NCBI GenBank assembly: GCA_022824405.1
Contig: JAJDZZ010000047.1
Coordinates: 32,577 to 96,576 of the forward strand
DNA length: 64,000 nt
DNA from: Opitutales bacterium
GTDB lineage: Bacteria > Verrucomicrobiota > Verrucomicrobiia > Opitutales > UBA2995
Direction: 5' to 3'
In this document: piece by piece, positions 1 through 7,985 of the stretch
Layout: the number at the start of each line of letters is the position of its first letter
Position numbering within the stretch: the first letter of the stretch is position 1
Notes under the pieces: model-generated
Databases searched by the model: none
Told to the model about the DNA's origin: nothing
Seen by the model: only the letters and a program-made list of their open reading frames with translations
Program-made: the position numbers and the translations under genes

Positions 1-1098
1 TTGTTTTGGGGAGATTTCAAGAATCGGGCTCAATCCTCCATCGGTTACCTCCTGGGTATGGAAGAACAATCGAAGCAAGGGAGCTTATCCTCCACCGACT
101 CGGACTGGGAGAGGTTCAAGAAAAATAAACCGGAAGAGATCGAGATACTCGATGTCGAGGCCATGGCAGAGCGCCCCGCGTCTCCCCACCGGCGCTACGA
201 GCCCGATTTTGAACTATCGGGCAGGAGTCTGACCCGAAAGGTGAAACCGGGGTTTCGCATCTCCAGCTTTTCTTCGCTTTCCACCGGATTTATCGAGGCT
301 GCGGAAGAATTGGACGAACCCCTCCGGGAAGCGCCTGATTACGAAATGGAAAGCAGGAGCATTTTTTCCTTACCCAAAGGAGCCATAACCGGAAATGTAA
401 TCCATCGGATACTCGAAAATACCGATTTCCAAGACAAAGAGACGCTTCGCCTCGCCACCGAAGATTCCTGCGACCGATACTACGCCGGGAGCGAGTGGAC
501 CGAAATTCTCTATAACCAACTGAATCTGGTCCTGCACAAACCCTTGAGAAACGCTTCCAAGCCGGTAGTCCTCAGCCAAATCGGCCCGCGTTCATGTATG
601 AAAGAAGCCGATTTCTACTTCCCGGCCAAAAATTGTTTCTCACAAGATCTGGCCCGAATTCTACTGCAGTACCCCCAAAATTTTTCTCCCGCTTTTGTTC
701 GTTCCCTGCCCCATTTGAAGCAACAGAAGGTCGACGGTTTTTTGCGGGGAATCATCGATCTGGTATTTGAGCGCCACGGCCAATTCTACCTTCTCGATTG
801 GAAGTCCAATTGGCTGGGCCCATCCACGGACGATTACAACCCTTTTTCGCTCGGACAAGCCATGGGGGCGCACGCCTACTACCTGCAGTATTACCTCTAT
901 ACGGTGGCCGTGATCCGCTACCTGAAAAGGCGCCTGTCGTCCTTTGACTACGATCGCGACTTCGGTGGCGTCTATTACCTCTTCGTCCGAGGCGTGGACC
1001 AACATTCGGAGTCCAATGGAATCTTTTTCGATAAACCACCAGGGCGGATCATCGCCGAACTGGATCACTTCTTTGCGGGAAACAAGGAACATGGGTGA
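1..1098 (+). CDS. recB: RecB (exodeoxyribonuclease V beta subunit), C-terminal part
   Basis: This is the C-terminal 365 residues of the helicase-nuclease RecB; the gene enters from the left edge, so the TTG at position 1 is not a real start. The part present is the RecB nuclease domain, which cuts DNA during RecBCD processing of double-strand ends. Visible PD-(D/E)XK nuclease residues are His135 (GNVIHRILE), Asp253 (GIIDLVFE) and Asp266/Lys268 in LLDWKSNWLG, which closely matches the LLDYKSNWLG of the enterobacterial protein. The following AMGAHAYYLQYYLYT and FGGVYYLFVRGV segments are also RecB signatures. Its stop codon overlaps the start of recD by 8 nt, so the two are translationally coupled. 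A recC gene would be expected to the left, outside the window. Confidence 0.93.
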   Translation: MFWGDFKNRAQSSIGYLLGMEEQSKQGSLSSTDSDWERFKKNKPEEIEILDVEAMAERPASPHRRYEPDFELSGRSLTRKVKPGFRISSFSSLSTGFIEAAEELDEPLREAPDYEMESRSIFSLPKGAITGNVIHRILENTDFQDKETLRLATEDSCDRYYAGSEWTEILYNQLNLVLHKPLRNASKPVVLSQIGPRSCMKEADFYFPAKNCFSQDLARILLQYPQNFSPAFVRSLPHLKQQKVDGFLRGIIDLVFERHGQFYLLDWKSNWLGPSTDDYNPFSLGQAMGAHAYYLQYYLYTVAVIRYLKRRLSSFDYDRDFGGVYYLFVRGVDQHSESNGIFFDKPPGRIIAELDHFFAGNKEHG

Positions 1099-2815
1099 CC
1101 TGGTTGAGAATTCCGTATTCAATGCGCTGGACAGACGGGTTGCCCGGCTGATGACCGGAACCTGCGGCAAAAATGCGGAAGCCGTGGAGTCGATCGTTTC
1201 CCTGACCAGTTATCTGTTGCGACAGGGGCACGTCTGCCTCGACCTCGAATCCGCTCCGCCGCCGGAGGTTGAACCGCTCCTCCCGGATGGGCTCTGGTCT
1301 TCATTGCCGGACCTCCTGCCGGGATGTTCTTTCGTTGCCGATGAAAACCTGCCGGACCAGCCCATGATCCTAAGCCGAAAGGGAAAGCTCTACTTCCATC
1401 GTTACTGGCATTACGAATCTGAACTTCTCCAGGCGGTAATGGAAAGGTGCAGGGGTCCGCACCGAGAAAATCCGGTCCATGCGAGCCGGGCTCACAGCAG
1501 ACGAACGGGATTCGCATTGAGCAATGAGCAGCAACTGGCTGTGGCCACCGCCCTGCGGTCACGATTAACTATGATTTCCGGGGGACCCGGCACGGGTAAA
1601 ACCGCTACTATAGCGTCTCTTATTGCGCAAAGTATACCTGCCATGGAAGATGTGGAATCCGGAATCGCTCTGGCCGCTCCGACCGGAAAGGCGGCCCAAC
1701 GCATGCAACAATCTTTGGAAAAGGGCCTCATGGCCATGGATGCGAAACCACTGAAACTCCGAGCCGCCACGGTGCACCGCCTATTGGGATACAAACGGTT
1801 TTCCAGCCAATTCAGGCATGACCGGGAACATCCCCTGCCCTATCGCCTGGTGATCGTCGACGAAGCCTCCATGCTGGATTTGCCCATTTTCGCCAAACTC
1901 GTTCGGGCGGTCGCTCCCGAAGCCAGGCTCGTTCTCCTCGGGGACAGGCATCAACTCTCTTCCGTGGAAGCGGGTTCCATATTCGGGGATCTGGTGGAAG
2001 CGGGAACTTCCCACAACCAACTCAAAAGACAAACGATCGACCTGCGACAAAATTTTCGCTTTGCCAAAGATAGCCGACTCCATCGCCTCTGCCAAGCGGT
2101 GAAGACGGGCGACGCGGACCGGGCCGTCCAACTGATCGAAGCTGATAAAGGCGGAATCCGCTCGATCCCCCTCCCCCCTCCCAAAGGGCTGAAAAAAGAA
2201 CTTCGGAGCGCCCTCCTTGCCCATTACGCCCAACTTCATTCGGAATACAACCCGCACGTTGCCTTGAAGCTTCTGGCAGAGCGCTGCCTCCTTTCCCCTT
2301 TGAGAAAAGGTCCCTATGGGGTTGAGGCATTGAACCGGACCATGGAATCCCTTCTTTCGTTGCGCCATCCCTCAATTCGGGAGGAACGGTATTATCACGG
2401 AAAACCCATCCTCATTACTGAGAACAGTTATGAACTCAACCTGTTCAACGGAGAGATTGGGGTGATGCTTGCATCTCCCGACCAGCCCCTTGATTTGCAG
2501 GCTTGGTTCTATGGTGAATCGCGTTCTGAAGTGAGAAAGTTTCCCGTCTCGGCCTTGCCGGCCTTCGAAACCGGTTACGCCATGACCGTGCACAAGGCCC
2601 AGGGGTCCGAATACCAAAAGGTTTACCTTATCCTGCCCCCGAAGAAAGCACCCATTCTTACGCGGGAACTCGTCTATACCGCCCTGTCGCGCAGCCGAAA
2701 GACCGTGGATATTTGGGCACACTTTCCCATTCTTAAGTTTGCCATCGGGAATCGGACGCGAAGGTCATCCGGAATTGTCGATCGCCTTTGCGCCCATGGG
2801 TTGACCGATGGCTGA
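1091..2815 (+). CDS. recD: RecD (exodeoxyribonuclease V alpha subunit, 5'-3' helicase)
   Basis: A 574-residue superfamily 1B helicase, the fast motor of RecBCD. The open frame extends upstream inside recB, but the ATG at 1091 is preferred because it gives an 8-nt overlap with recB and the normal RecD length. Walker A is GGPGTGKT (about residues 164-171), Walker B is VIVDEAS (about 255-261), the arginine-containing motif is DLRQNFRF, and the C-terminal helicase motifs are TVHKAQGSEY and VYTALSRSR. All are intact, so this should be an active ATPase. The 3' end runs 51 nt into the convergent phosphofructokinase gene. RecA loading by the complex is known from the family; nothing here tests it. 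Confidence 0.95.
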   Translation: MGDLVENSVFNALDRRVARLMTGTCGKNAEAVESIVSLTSYLLRQGHVCLDLESAPPPEVEPLLPDGLWSSLPDLLPGCSFVADENLPDQPMILSRKGKLYFHRYWHYESELLQAVMERCRGPHRENPVHASRAHSRRTGFALSNEQQLAVATALRSRLTMISGGPGTGKTATIASLIAQSIPAMEDVESGIALAAPTGKAAQRMQQSLEKGLMAMDAKPLKLRAATVHRLLGYKRFSSQFRHDREHPLPYRLVIVDEASMLDLPIFAKLVRAVAPEARLVLLGDRHQLSSVEAGSIFGDLVEAGTSHNQLKRQTIDLRQNFRFAKDSRLHRLCQAVKTGDADRAVQLIEADKGGIRSIPLPPPKGLKKELRSALLAHYAQLHSEYNPHVALKLLAERCLLSPLRKGPYGVEALNRTMESLLSLRHPSIREERYYHGKPILITENSYELNLFNGEIGVMLASPDQPLDLQAWFYGESRSEVRKFPVSALPAFETGYAMTVHKAQGSEYQKVYLILPPKKAPILTRELVYTALSRSRKTVDIWAHFPILKFAIGNRTRRSSGIVDRLCAHGLTDG

Positions 2816-3994
2816 AAGCAGGTCTTTGAACCATTCCTGATCGATGTCGAACCGTTTCCCGCCTCTGATGCGGGAAAACTCGATTGGGCGCAACCGGTCG
2901 CCCCTCTCTTCATCCTGCCCGATAACCCCTTCTACCCCGTCCAAGGCACACTGAACGGCCAGTTCGGCGCACGATTTGATCAGGCGTAAATCTTCCGCAT
3001 TTGCCGGAGCCGCCCGACTGAAATATCCGCTTTTTTGCACCAACACTTTCTCGGCGCCCAATCCGGAGGCAAACTGATTGGCAAACCATTGGCCCGGATT
3101 CACCGCGTCCAGCTTGGCATGACCGAAGGCATCGCGCGGAACCTCCTGCCCGGTTGCTTCCATTTCGGCAATGATGGTCTCGACTCCCGCCCCCTCACTG
3201 ATGAACACGTTTACGTTGTCTATCTCGTCCATTATACCCCTCAACCGTAGCGCTTCAGCATCGAGATCGATATCCATTTCGGGCACGAATACGGCGTGAA
3301 CGTCCCTGGCCGATTGGGACAAACCGGCCTCGGGGACGAATTCCAACCGGTTGAGACCTTTCCGGTATTCAGCCGCTGTGGCCGCGGTCAACCAACCACA
3401 GTGACGACCCATGACTTCATGAATAATCATCATGCGCGGGTTGGCGCTGTGCTCGGCCACCACATTTTCAAAAAACCGGGCCCCTTGCCCGGCCGCGGTC
3501 CAAGCTCCCAGGCTTTGGCGGACCGGTATGATGTCGTTGTCGATCGTTTTGGGTAGGCCGACTACGGTCAGGTCGTAGCCGTGCCCAGCCAGAAAGGCGG
3601 CCAGTTCGGCCGCGGACAAATTCGTATCGTCTCCTCCAACGGTGTGCAGGACATCGACGCCGTCACGCTCCAACCGGTTCGCCGCCACCTCCAATGGATT
3701 TTGCCCCGGTCCAATCAATCCGCGCCGCAAACAATCTTCCCTATTGGTGAGCTTCACCCGGCTGTTTCCTATGGGGCTGCCCCCAAATTTGTGCAGGATG
3801 TGGGCGGATTTTCGAACCGTTCGGCTCACCGTGAAGCTATCTCCCAACAGCAGGCCCTTGTAACCGCTTCGGTAACAGATGATATCAATATCGGGCTCCA
3901 GTTCGGTATAGGCCTCAATCAACCCGCCCACGGCTGATGACAGACAGGGCGCCAATCCTCCAGCGGTCAAAATAGCGATCTTGTTCACTGTCAT
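2765..3994 (-). CDS. pfp: Pyrophosphate--fructose 6-phosphate 1-phosphotransferase (PPi-PFK)
   Basis: A 409-residue phosphofructokinase that most likely uses pyrophosphate, making glycolytic fructose 1,6-bisphosphate reversibly in the cytoplasm. The substrate clue is GGDDTN (residues 120-125): PPi enzymes have GGDD where ATP enzymes have GGDG. PKTIDND (148-154) and MGRHCGW (195-201) are the fructose 6-phosphate and catalytic motifs. The open frame begins at 4039, but the ATG at 3994 is chosen: it starts MTVNKIAILTAGG, the normal family N-terminus, and forms an ATGA overlap with the upstream thioesterase stop. It is the last gene of a four-gene minus-strand operon. Its 3' end overlaps recD convergently by 51 nt, which leaves no room for a terminator between them. 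Confidence 0.92.
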   Translation of the reverse strand: MTVNKIAILTAGGLAPCLSSAVGGLIEAYTELEPDIDIICYRSGYKGLLLGDSFTVSRTVRKSAHILHKFGGSPIGNSRVKLTNREDCLRRGLIGPGQNPLEVAANRLERDGVDVLHTVGGDDTNLSAAELAAFLAGHGYDLTVVGLPKTIDNDIIPVRQSLGAWTAAGQGARFFENVVAEHSANPRMMIIHEVMGRHCGWLTAATAAEYRKGLNRLEFVPEAGLSQSARDVHAVFVPEMDIDLDAEALRLRGIMDEIDNVNVFISEGAGVETIIAEMEATGQEVPRDAFGHAKLDAVNPGQWFANQFASGLGAEKVLVQKSGYFSRAAPANAEDLRLIKSCAELAVQCALDGVEGVIGQDEERGDRLRPIEFSRIRGGKRFDIDQEWFKDLLSAIGQPMGAKAIDNSG

Positions 3995-4455
3995 AACGCG
4001 TTCTCCAACAACTTCCTCAACCGGGGTGGTATGGCACATTTCCTCATCTCGCCCGTCGCCCGGTTCAGCTCGACGTAAAGGGTGGTAAATCGGCCCGAGG
4101 CAATGGGCCTGGAATCGGAACCTCCCGGACCGAATACAAAAAAGCGATAACGAAAGGTGCTATTCCCGATTTCCTCTATCCTCAGGCGGATCTTCAATAT
4201 ATCCTGGTAGCGAGCCGGACGAAAGAAATCGCAGGACACGCTTACCCGGGGCCAACCCTTGTGTTTATCGCCCTGGGCGGAATGCACGGACCAGCCAAGG
4301 GCGCGGAAAAAGGCGTGCTCGGCCGACTCCACGAAGCGAAAAAAATTTGCGAAGTGCACGATTCCGGCCATATCGGTGTCGGCAAATTCGACGCGCCGTT
4401 CACTTTCGAAGTGAAATTTTTCAGGTACTTCCATCGATGCCTGCCGATCCTGCAC
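3991..4455 (-). CDS. Acyl-CoA thioesterase, YbgC/4-hydroxybenzoyl-CoA thioesterase family
   Basis: A 154-residue hotdog-fold protein. The N-terminal RRVEFADTDMAGIVHFANF segment (about residues 20-38) is the YbgC/FadM/4HBT signature, with the catalytic Asp in the DTDMAG turn. Family members hydrolyse acyl-CoA or aryl-CoA thioesters, or act on acyl carrier proteins; the substrate cannot be read here. The start is a GTG at 4455 preceded by GAGGGA about 8 nt upstream; an ATG at 4434 is a possible shorter start. Either start overlaps the 3' end of the glycosyltransferase gene, and the stop overlaps the phosphofructokinase ATG (ATGA). Its place beside a halogenase-like flavoprotein and a glycosyltransferase suggests it releases or proofreads an acyl or aryl intermediate, which is inference. 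Confidence 0.85.
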   Translation of the reverse strand: MQDRQASMEVPEKFHFESERRVEFADTDMAGIVHFANFFRFVESAEHAFFRALGWSVHSAQGDKHKGWPRVSVSCDFFRPARYQDILKIRLRIEEIGNSTFRYRFFVFGPGGSDSRPIASGRFTTLYVELNRATGEMRKCAIPPRLRKLLENAL

Positions 4456-5737
4456 CGGTAAGTTCCCTCGTCAACGCGAGAAACTTCTCGGACATCACTA
4501 AGGCCTGGTATTTTTCCAAAGTGTTAGCCCGTCCCATCCGTCCGATTTTCTTGCGGCGGGCATCGTCCTGGAGCAGTTCATGCCAAGTTCGAGCCAAGGC
4601 CTCCGGTTTGTTTGGCGGCACGCAAAGGCCCCCACCCGTCGCTTCGATGATTTCCGGAAAGGCGGCCGATTGCGGTTGAACTACCGGCACCCCGCAGGCC
4701 ATGGCTTCAATCAGATACAATCCGAAGGCTTCCGGATAGGTGGCCGGTACGGAAAATACGGAGAGACTGCGCAAAAAATTCACTTTTTCATCGTGGTCCA
4801 GATTGGGGCTCCAATCCACCGATGAACCCAATCCGGCTTTGGCCAAGCGGCCCTGCATTTTGGTGACGAAAGGTTTGTCGCCTTCCGTCATGGCCCCGGC
4901 TATTTTTAACCGGGTGTCCTCGTGCCCCAGTTCCTTCTTCAAGAAAATAAAAGCATCCACCAACTGCTCCAACCCCTTTACCCGGCACATCCGAGCCAAG
5001 TATCCTACCGCCTGGGGACCATCCGGTACGGCTTCCGAGTAACTATCCAGATGGAGCCCGTTAGCTATCACGCGAATGGAACCGGCAGCCAGACCGAGAC
5101 GTTCCCTCATGAAATCCGCATAAAACCGACTCGGCGCCACGAGAGCATCCGAGGCGCTCAGCCTTTGGGCCAACCTTTCCCAACACCGGCTCCTGTAGGG
5201 TTCGGTAAGGCTGTCCAGAAAAGTGTCCTCTCCCTGAAAAAAAAGAACGATCCGCACCTCCAGTGCGGCTTTCAGCTCCTCCGCCATACCGGCCTGCAGT
5301 GCGGTGGATAAACAAATCACGTCCGGATTCTCCCGCTTCAACCAATCGATCAACTTATCCAATTCACCGCGAAAACGGCTGGTCTCCACATTGAGCATTT
5401 CCAATGTCATTTCACCATGCTCCCGGGGGGATGTCATGTGACTGTGTCTGGCTGCCCAACGCAATAAGCCGGCCGAATTCAGCGACCGGTGCAACCAATC
5501 GGGGGCCCTCCGAAACAGCGCGATCTTTTGTTGAAGGAAGACATTGATTCCACCAAAAAATATCGGTGTGTCCTCCAGTCCGGGCAGCGCCTCTTCGTCC
5601 AGCACGAGAGGGAGGTACATGGGCAGGATGGCCGCGTCCTCCCCCTGGTGGCATAGCTCTTTGGCCAGGACGTTGTCGCGCATGCACGCGCCGCAGTAGT
5701 AGCTGCCGGTTCCAGGAGTCAGGAAGGTGATTTTCAT
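4421..5737 (-). CDS. Glycosyltransferase family 4 (GT-B fold)
   Basis: A 438-residue GT4-type enzyme that transfers a sugar from a nucleotide donor with retention. The N-terminal acceptor half begins MKITFLTPGTGSYYCGACMRDN, a glycine-rich loop often seen in these enzymes. The donor half carries VGYLARMCRVKGLEQLVDAF (about 244-263) and the EX7E motif EAFGLYLIE (Glu336 and Glu344), followed by ACGVPVVQP. No signal peptide or membrane segment is seen, so it is probably cytosolic or peripheral. It starts 22 nt after the flavoprotein gene and overlaps the thioesterase start, so it belongs to the same operon. Acceptor and product are unknown. Confidence 0.88.
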   Translation of the reverse strand: MKITFLTPGTGSYYCGACMRDNVLAKELCHQGEDAAILPMYLPLVLDEEALPGLEDTPIFFGGINVFLQQKIALFRRAPDWLHRSLNSAGLLRWAARHSHMTSPREHGEMTLEMLNVETSRFRGELDKLIDWLKRENPDVICLSTALQAGMAEELKAALEVRIVLFFQGEDTFLDSLTEPYRSRCWERLAQRLSASDALVAPSRFYADFMRERLGLAAGSIRVIANGLHLDSYSEAVPDGPQAVGYLARMCRVKGLEQLVDAFIFLKKELGHEDTRLKIAGAMTEGDKPFVTKMQGRLAKAGLGSSVDWSPNLDHDEKVNFLRSLSVFSVPATYPEAFGLYLIEAMACGVPVVQPQSAAFPEIIEATGGGLCVPPNKPEALARTWHELLQDDARRKKIGRMGRANTLEKYQALVMSEKFLALTRELTGAGSAGIDGST

Positions 5738-5759
5738 GGGCAGGAATTAAGGTTTTCCA

Positions 5760-7034
5760 TCACGCCGTCGATGCCTTTACGCGGACCCGGCCATGGTCCA
5801 GGGACGTGGGTATTTCGGCAAATTCTCTCATGGCCTCAAGCAACTCACTGTAATCCTCGTCCACCAGTTTGCCGATCAGGCAATCGGTCAAGGAGCCCCG
5901 CAAGTGGCCATGGGCGCGTATCAGATCCGAAAAACTGAAACGCTCATCGTAGAAGGCATAGACAACTTTGCGCATTACTTCGATCGCTTGGCACAACTGC
6001 TCCCCGTATTGGGAAAAGGCAGACGCCAGAACAGGCCCCTCTTTCCGCAACCCGCCATCGGCCGCGTCGGCTGCCATCTCCGCGCTTTTCAATGCCAGGA
6101 ATACCCCGGAAGAGAATACCGGATCCAGAAAGGCAAAGGCATCGCCAATTAAAACCAGGCCATCGCTGGAACAATACTCGGAACGGTAGGAATATTCTCC
6201 TGTTACCCAATACCGACCGAACTGTTTCCCTGGCAGGAGGTGCTCCTCCACCCACGGATTGTTTCTTATTTCCCGCTCGAATATGGCTTTGGGATTGCGC
6301 GTGTCCCGGAAGAGATAATCCCGCTCCGCCACGATACCCGTACTGACCACGTCGTCCCGCAGGGGAATATTCCAAAACCACCCCTTCCCCTCCAGATAAG
6401 CCACCGTGGTCGCTCCTTCATCCAAACCCGGATCGCGTTTTGCCCCCTTGTACAAGGTCCAGATGGAAACCTTGTTTAATTTCGGGTCTCGTTTGCGCCA
6501 GCCCGATTTGCGTAGCCATAGCGCATCCCGTCCGCTGGCATCGATGACCAGACGGGCCTTCAGATCGATCGGCTCGCCGGCCGCGAGCTTTGCCCTGACT
6601 CCGTCGATGATACCCTTATCATCTCGGAGGAAATCGGTAACTTTAATCTCCTCTCGCACCTCGGCGCCCTTTTCCCGAGCGTGGTCCAGCATCATGGCAT
6701 CGAAATCCTGCCGCCAGACCTGCCAGGTCGTAGCCGCCGGATGATCCAGGTGCTGAAAGAAGTAAAAGGGAGTGGAGACTTTTCCATTGCGGCCCACAAA
6801 TTGAACACTGTGTTTTTTGACGTAGCCTAATTGGCGGATTTTATCCAGCACTCCCAGGCGCTCAAAGGTGAAGTAACAATAGGGCATGAGGGATTCCCCG
6901 ATGTGATAGCGGGGAAATCTTTCCTTCTCGAGAATTACGACGCGCCAGCCTTTTTCCGCCAACAACGCACCAGCGGTGGACCCTGCAGGGCCCCCGCCGA
7001 TGATGACTACGTCTGCCTCTTTGCAATGCGCCAT
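5760..7034 (-). CDS. FAD-dependent oxidoreductase, flavin-dependent halogenase-like
   Basis: A 424-residue flavoprotein of the halogenase/geranylgeranyl reductase group. The dinucleotide fold GGGPAG is at residues 13-18, followed by the PRYHIGESLMP motif (41-51) and the second FAD site LIGDAFAFLDPVFSSG. WFWNIP at 219-224 matches the WxWxIP motif that marks flavin-dependent halogenases and is thought to suppress monooxygenase activity. A lysine pair (KK at 73-74) lies near where the catalytic lysine of characterised halogenases sits, but the alignment is uncertain. It is the first gene of the operon that continues with the GT4, thioesterase and PPi-PFK genes. Halogenation, hydroxylation or saturation of a carrier-bound substrate are all possible. 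Confidence 0.8.
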   Translation of the reverse strand: MAHCKEADVVIIGGGPAGSTAGALLAEKGWRVVILEKERFPRYHIGESLMPYCYFTFERLGVLDKIRQLGYVKKHSVQFVGRNGKVSTPFYFFQHLDHPAATTWQVWRQDFDAMMLDHAREKGAEVREEIKVTDFLRDDKGIIDGVRAKLAAGEPIDLKARLVIDASGRDALWLRKSGWRKRDPKLNKVSIWTLYKGAKRDPGLDEGATTVAYLEGKGWFWNIPLRDDVVSTGIVAERDYLFRDTRNPKAIFEREIRNNPWVEEHLLPGKQFGRYWVTGEYSYRSEYCSSDGLVLIGDAFAFLDPVFSSGVFLALKSAEMAADAADGGLRKEGPVLASAFSQYGEQLCQAIEVMRKVVYAFYDERFSFSDLIRAHGHLRGSLTDCLIGKLVDEDYSELLEAMREFAEIPTSLDHGRVRVKASTA

Positions 7035-7457
7035 GATCTCTAGCTATTTTGGCGCATGTGATTTGTCAACCTGGACTTCTACGGCCCCTTCGGCGCCAGA
7101 GGAAAAGGAAAGTTATCAGTGTTCAGTAGGCGCCGCAGGCGCCCTAACGGAGGGCGGGTTTTCCAACCCGCCGAAACGGGGTTTGGGGTGTCCCCAAGCT
7201 GTAGGAAGGGCGAAATTTAAAGGAAAAAGGCAGAAGGAAGAAGGCTGAATAAAGAAGCCACTTTGGAGCTTCCAGAATCCAAAAACCTGTTGCTGTAGGC
7301 AAACATGTCCTGACGCTGTGCCGTGCGCGTGCCGTGCAAAGCCTTCAGGCGAAGCATGGTAGCATTGCGGAGCATGGTTTGGGTGAAGCGCTAACTTACC
7401 CCTACTTTCCTCTTCACTCTTCACTCTTTCCACTTTCCACTGGCGCGAAGCGCCCTC
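7035..7457. other. Non-coding stretch with short palindromes and simple repeats
   Basis: No credible gene is seen. The stretch holds a GGCGCC-GCA-GGCGCC double box (7129-7143), a perfect 8-bp hairpin (7153-7172), purine-rich AGGAAGAAGG runs, duplicated GTGCCGTGC words near 7318-7336, and a pyrimidine-rich CACTCTTCACTCTT tract just after the azurin gene. Similar text recurs in other intergenic gaps of this window. Confidence 0.6.
7153..7172. repeat. Perfect 8-bp hairpin with 4-nt loop
   Basis: GGCGGGTT and AACCCGCC pair perfectly around the loop TTCC. It lies between the 5' end of the flavoprotein gene and the 3' end of the azurin gene. No U-run follows on either strand, so it is not a classical terminator; it may be part of a dispersed palindromic element. 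Confidence 0.5.
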
Positions 7458-7913
7458 CTACTTGGCCGTAATGCTTCCCTGCATGAGGGCGAAGTGGCCT
7501 GGGAAGCTGCAAAGGAAGGGGTAAACGCCGGCTTCGGTTAGAATGAAGGTGATGGTGTCCTCCTCACCCGGACCCAACAATCTGGTTTGAGCCAGGATCA
7601 GGGCTTGGTTGGCAGCATCTTGAGGAACGTAGTCGTTGGCGACGGCTCCAACTGCCGCAGTGCCAAAAGCGATGACGTTCGATCCCGCCTTGAGGATGAT
7701 GAGGTTATGCCCCATGGCTGCCTTGGGAAGCTGACCCACGTTCTTCAATGTCAGGGTAACTTCCTCGCCTGCCCCAACCTCGAAGGCTTTGGCGTTGAAT
7801 TGCATGGTGTCGTTGGCCGTGATTTCAAGGGTCGTTTGTCCGTGGGCTGCGCCGGCCATCATTATGGCGGACCCCGCCAGTATCCTGAAAAGTTTCAATA
7901 TTTTTGGTATCAT
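7458..7913 (-). CDS. Azurin-like type 1 copper protein (cupredoxin)
   Basis: A 151-residue exported electron-transfer protein. The N-terminal 25 residues (MIPKILKLFRILAGSAIMMAGAAHGQ) form a signal peptide ending AHG-Q. The mature cupredoxin domain has the azurin ligand set: His69 in MGHNL, and Cys135, His140 and Met144 in the FLCSFPGHFALMQG loop. The spacing C-x4-H-x3-M matches azurin. It should carry one electron at a time in the periplasm, for example between a cytochrome c and a reductase; several c-type cytochrome-like proteins are encoded in the window. It lies 72 nt after the DUF2339 gene and may be the last gene of that transcript. A GGCGC-GAA-GCGCC stem follows its stop codon. Confidence 0.92.
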   Translation of the reverse strand: MIPKILKLFRILAGSAIMMAGAAHGQTTLEITANDTMQFNAKAFEVGAGEEVTLTLKNVGQLPKAAMGHNLIILKAGSNVIAFGTAAVGAVANDYVPQDAANQALILAQTRLLGPGEEDTITFILTEAGVYPFLCSFPGHFALMQGSITAK

Positions 7914-7985
7914 GGTCTTTAAGTGAATTTTATACGGTAATCGTTAAAAATATGAAGACTGGGTTTTTCCGGATTCCAAGTGATT

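Noticed and set aside
7442..7454. Rho-independent terminator after the azurin gene
   Set aside because: The GGCGC-GAA-GCGCC stem is only 5 bp and no U-run follows on the azurin strand.
7035..7457. Open frames of 90-105 codons in the gap
   Set aside because: They consist of repeat and low-complexity DNA, with no credible protein features.
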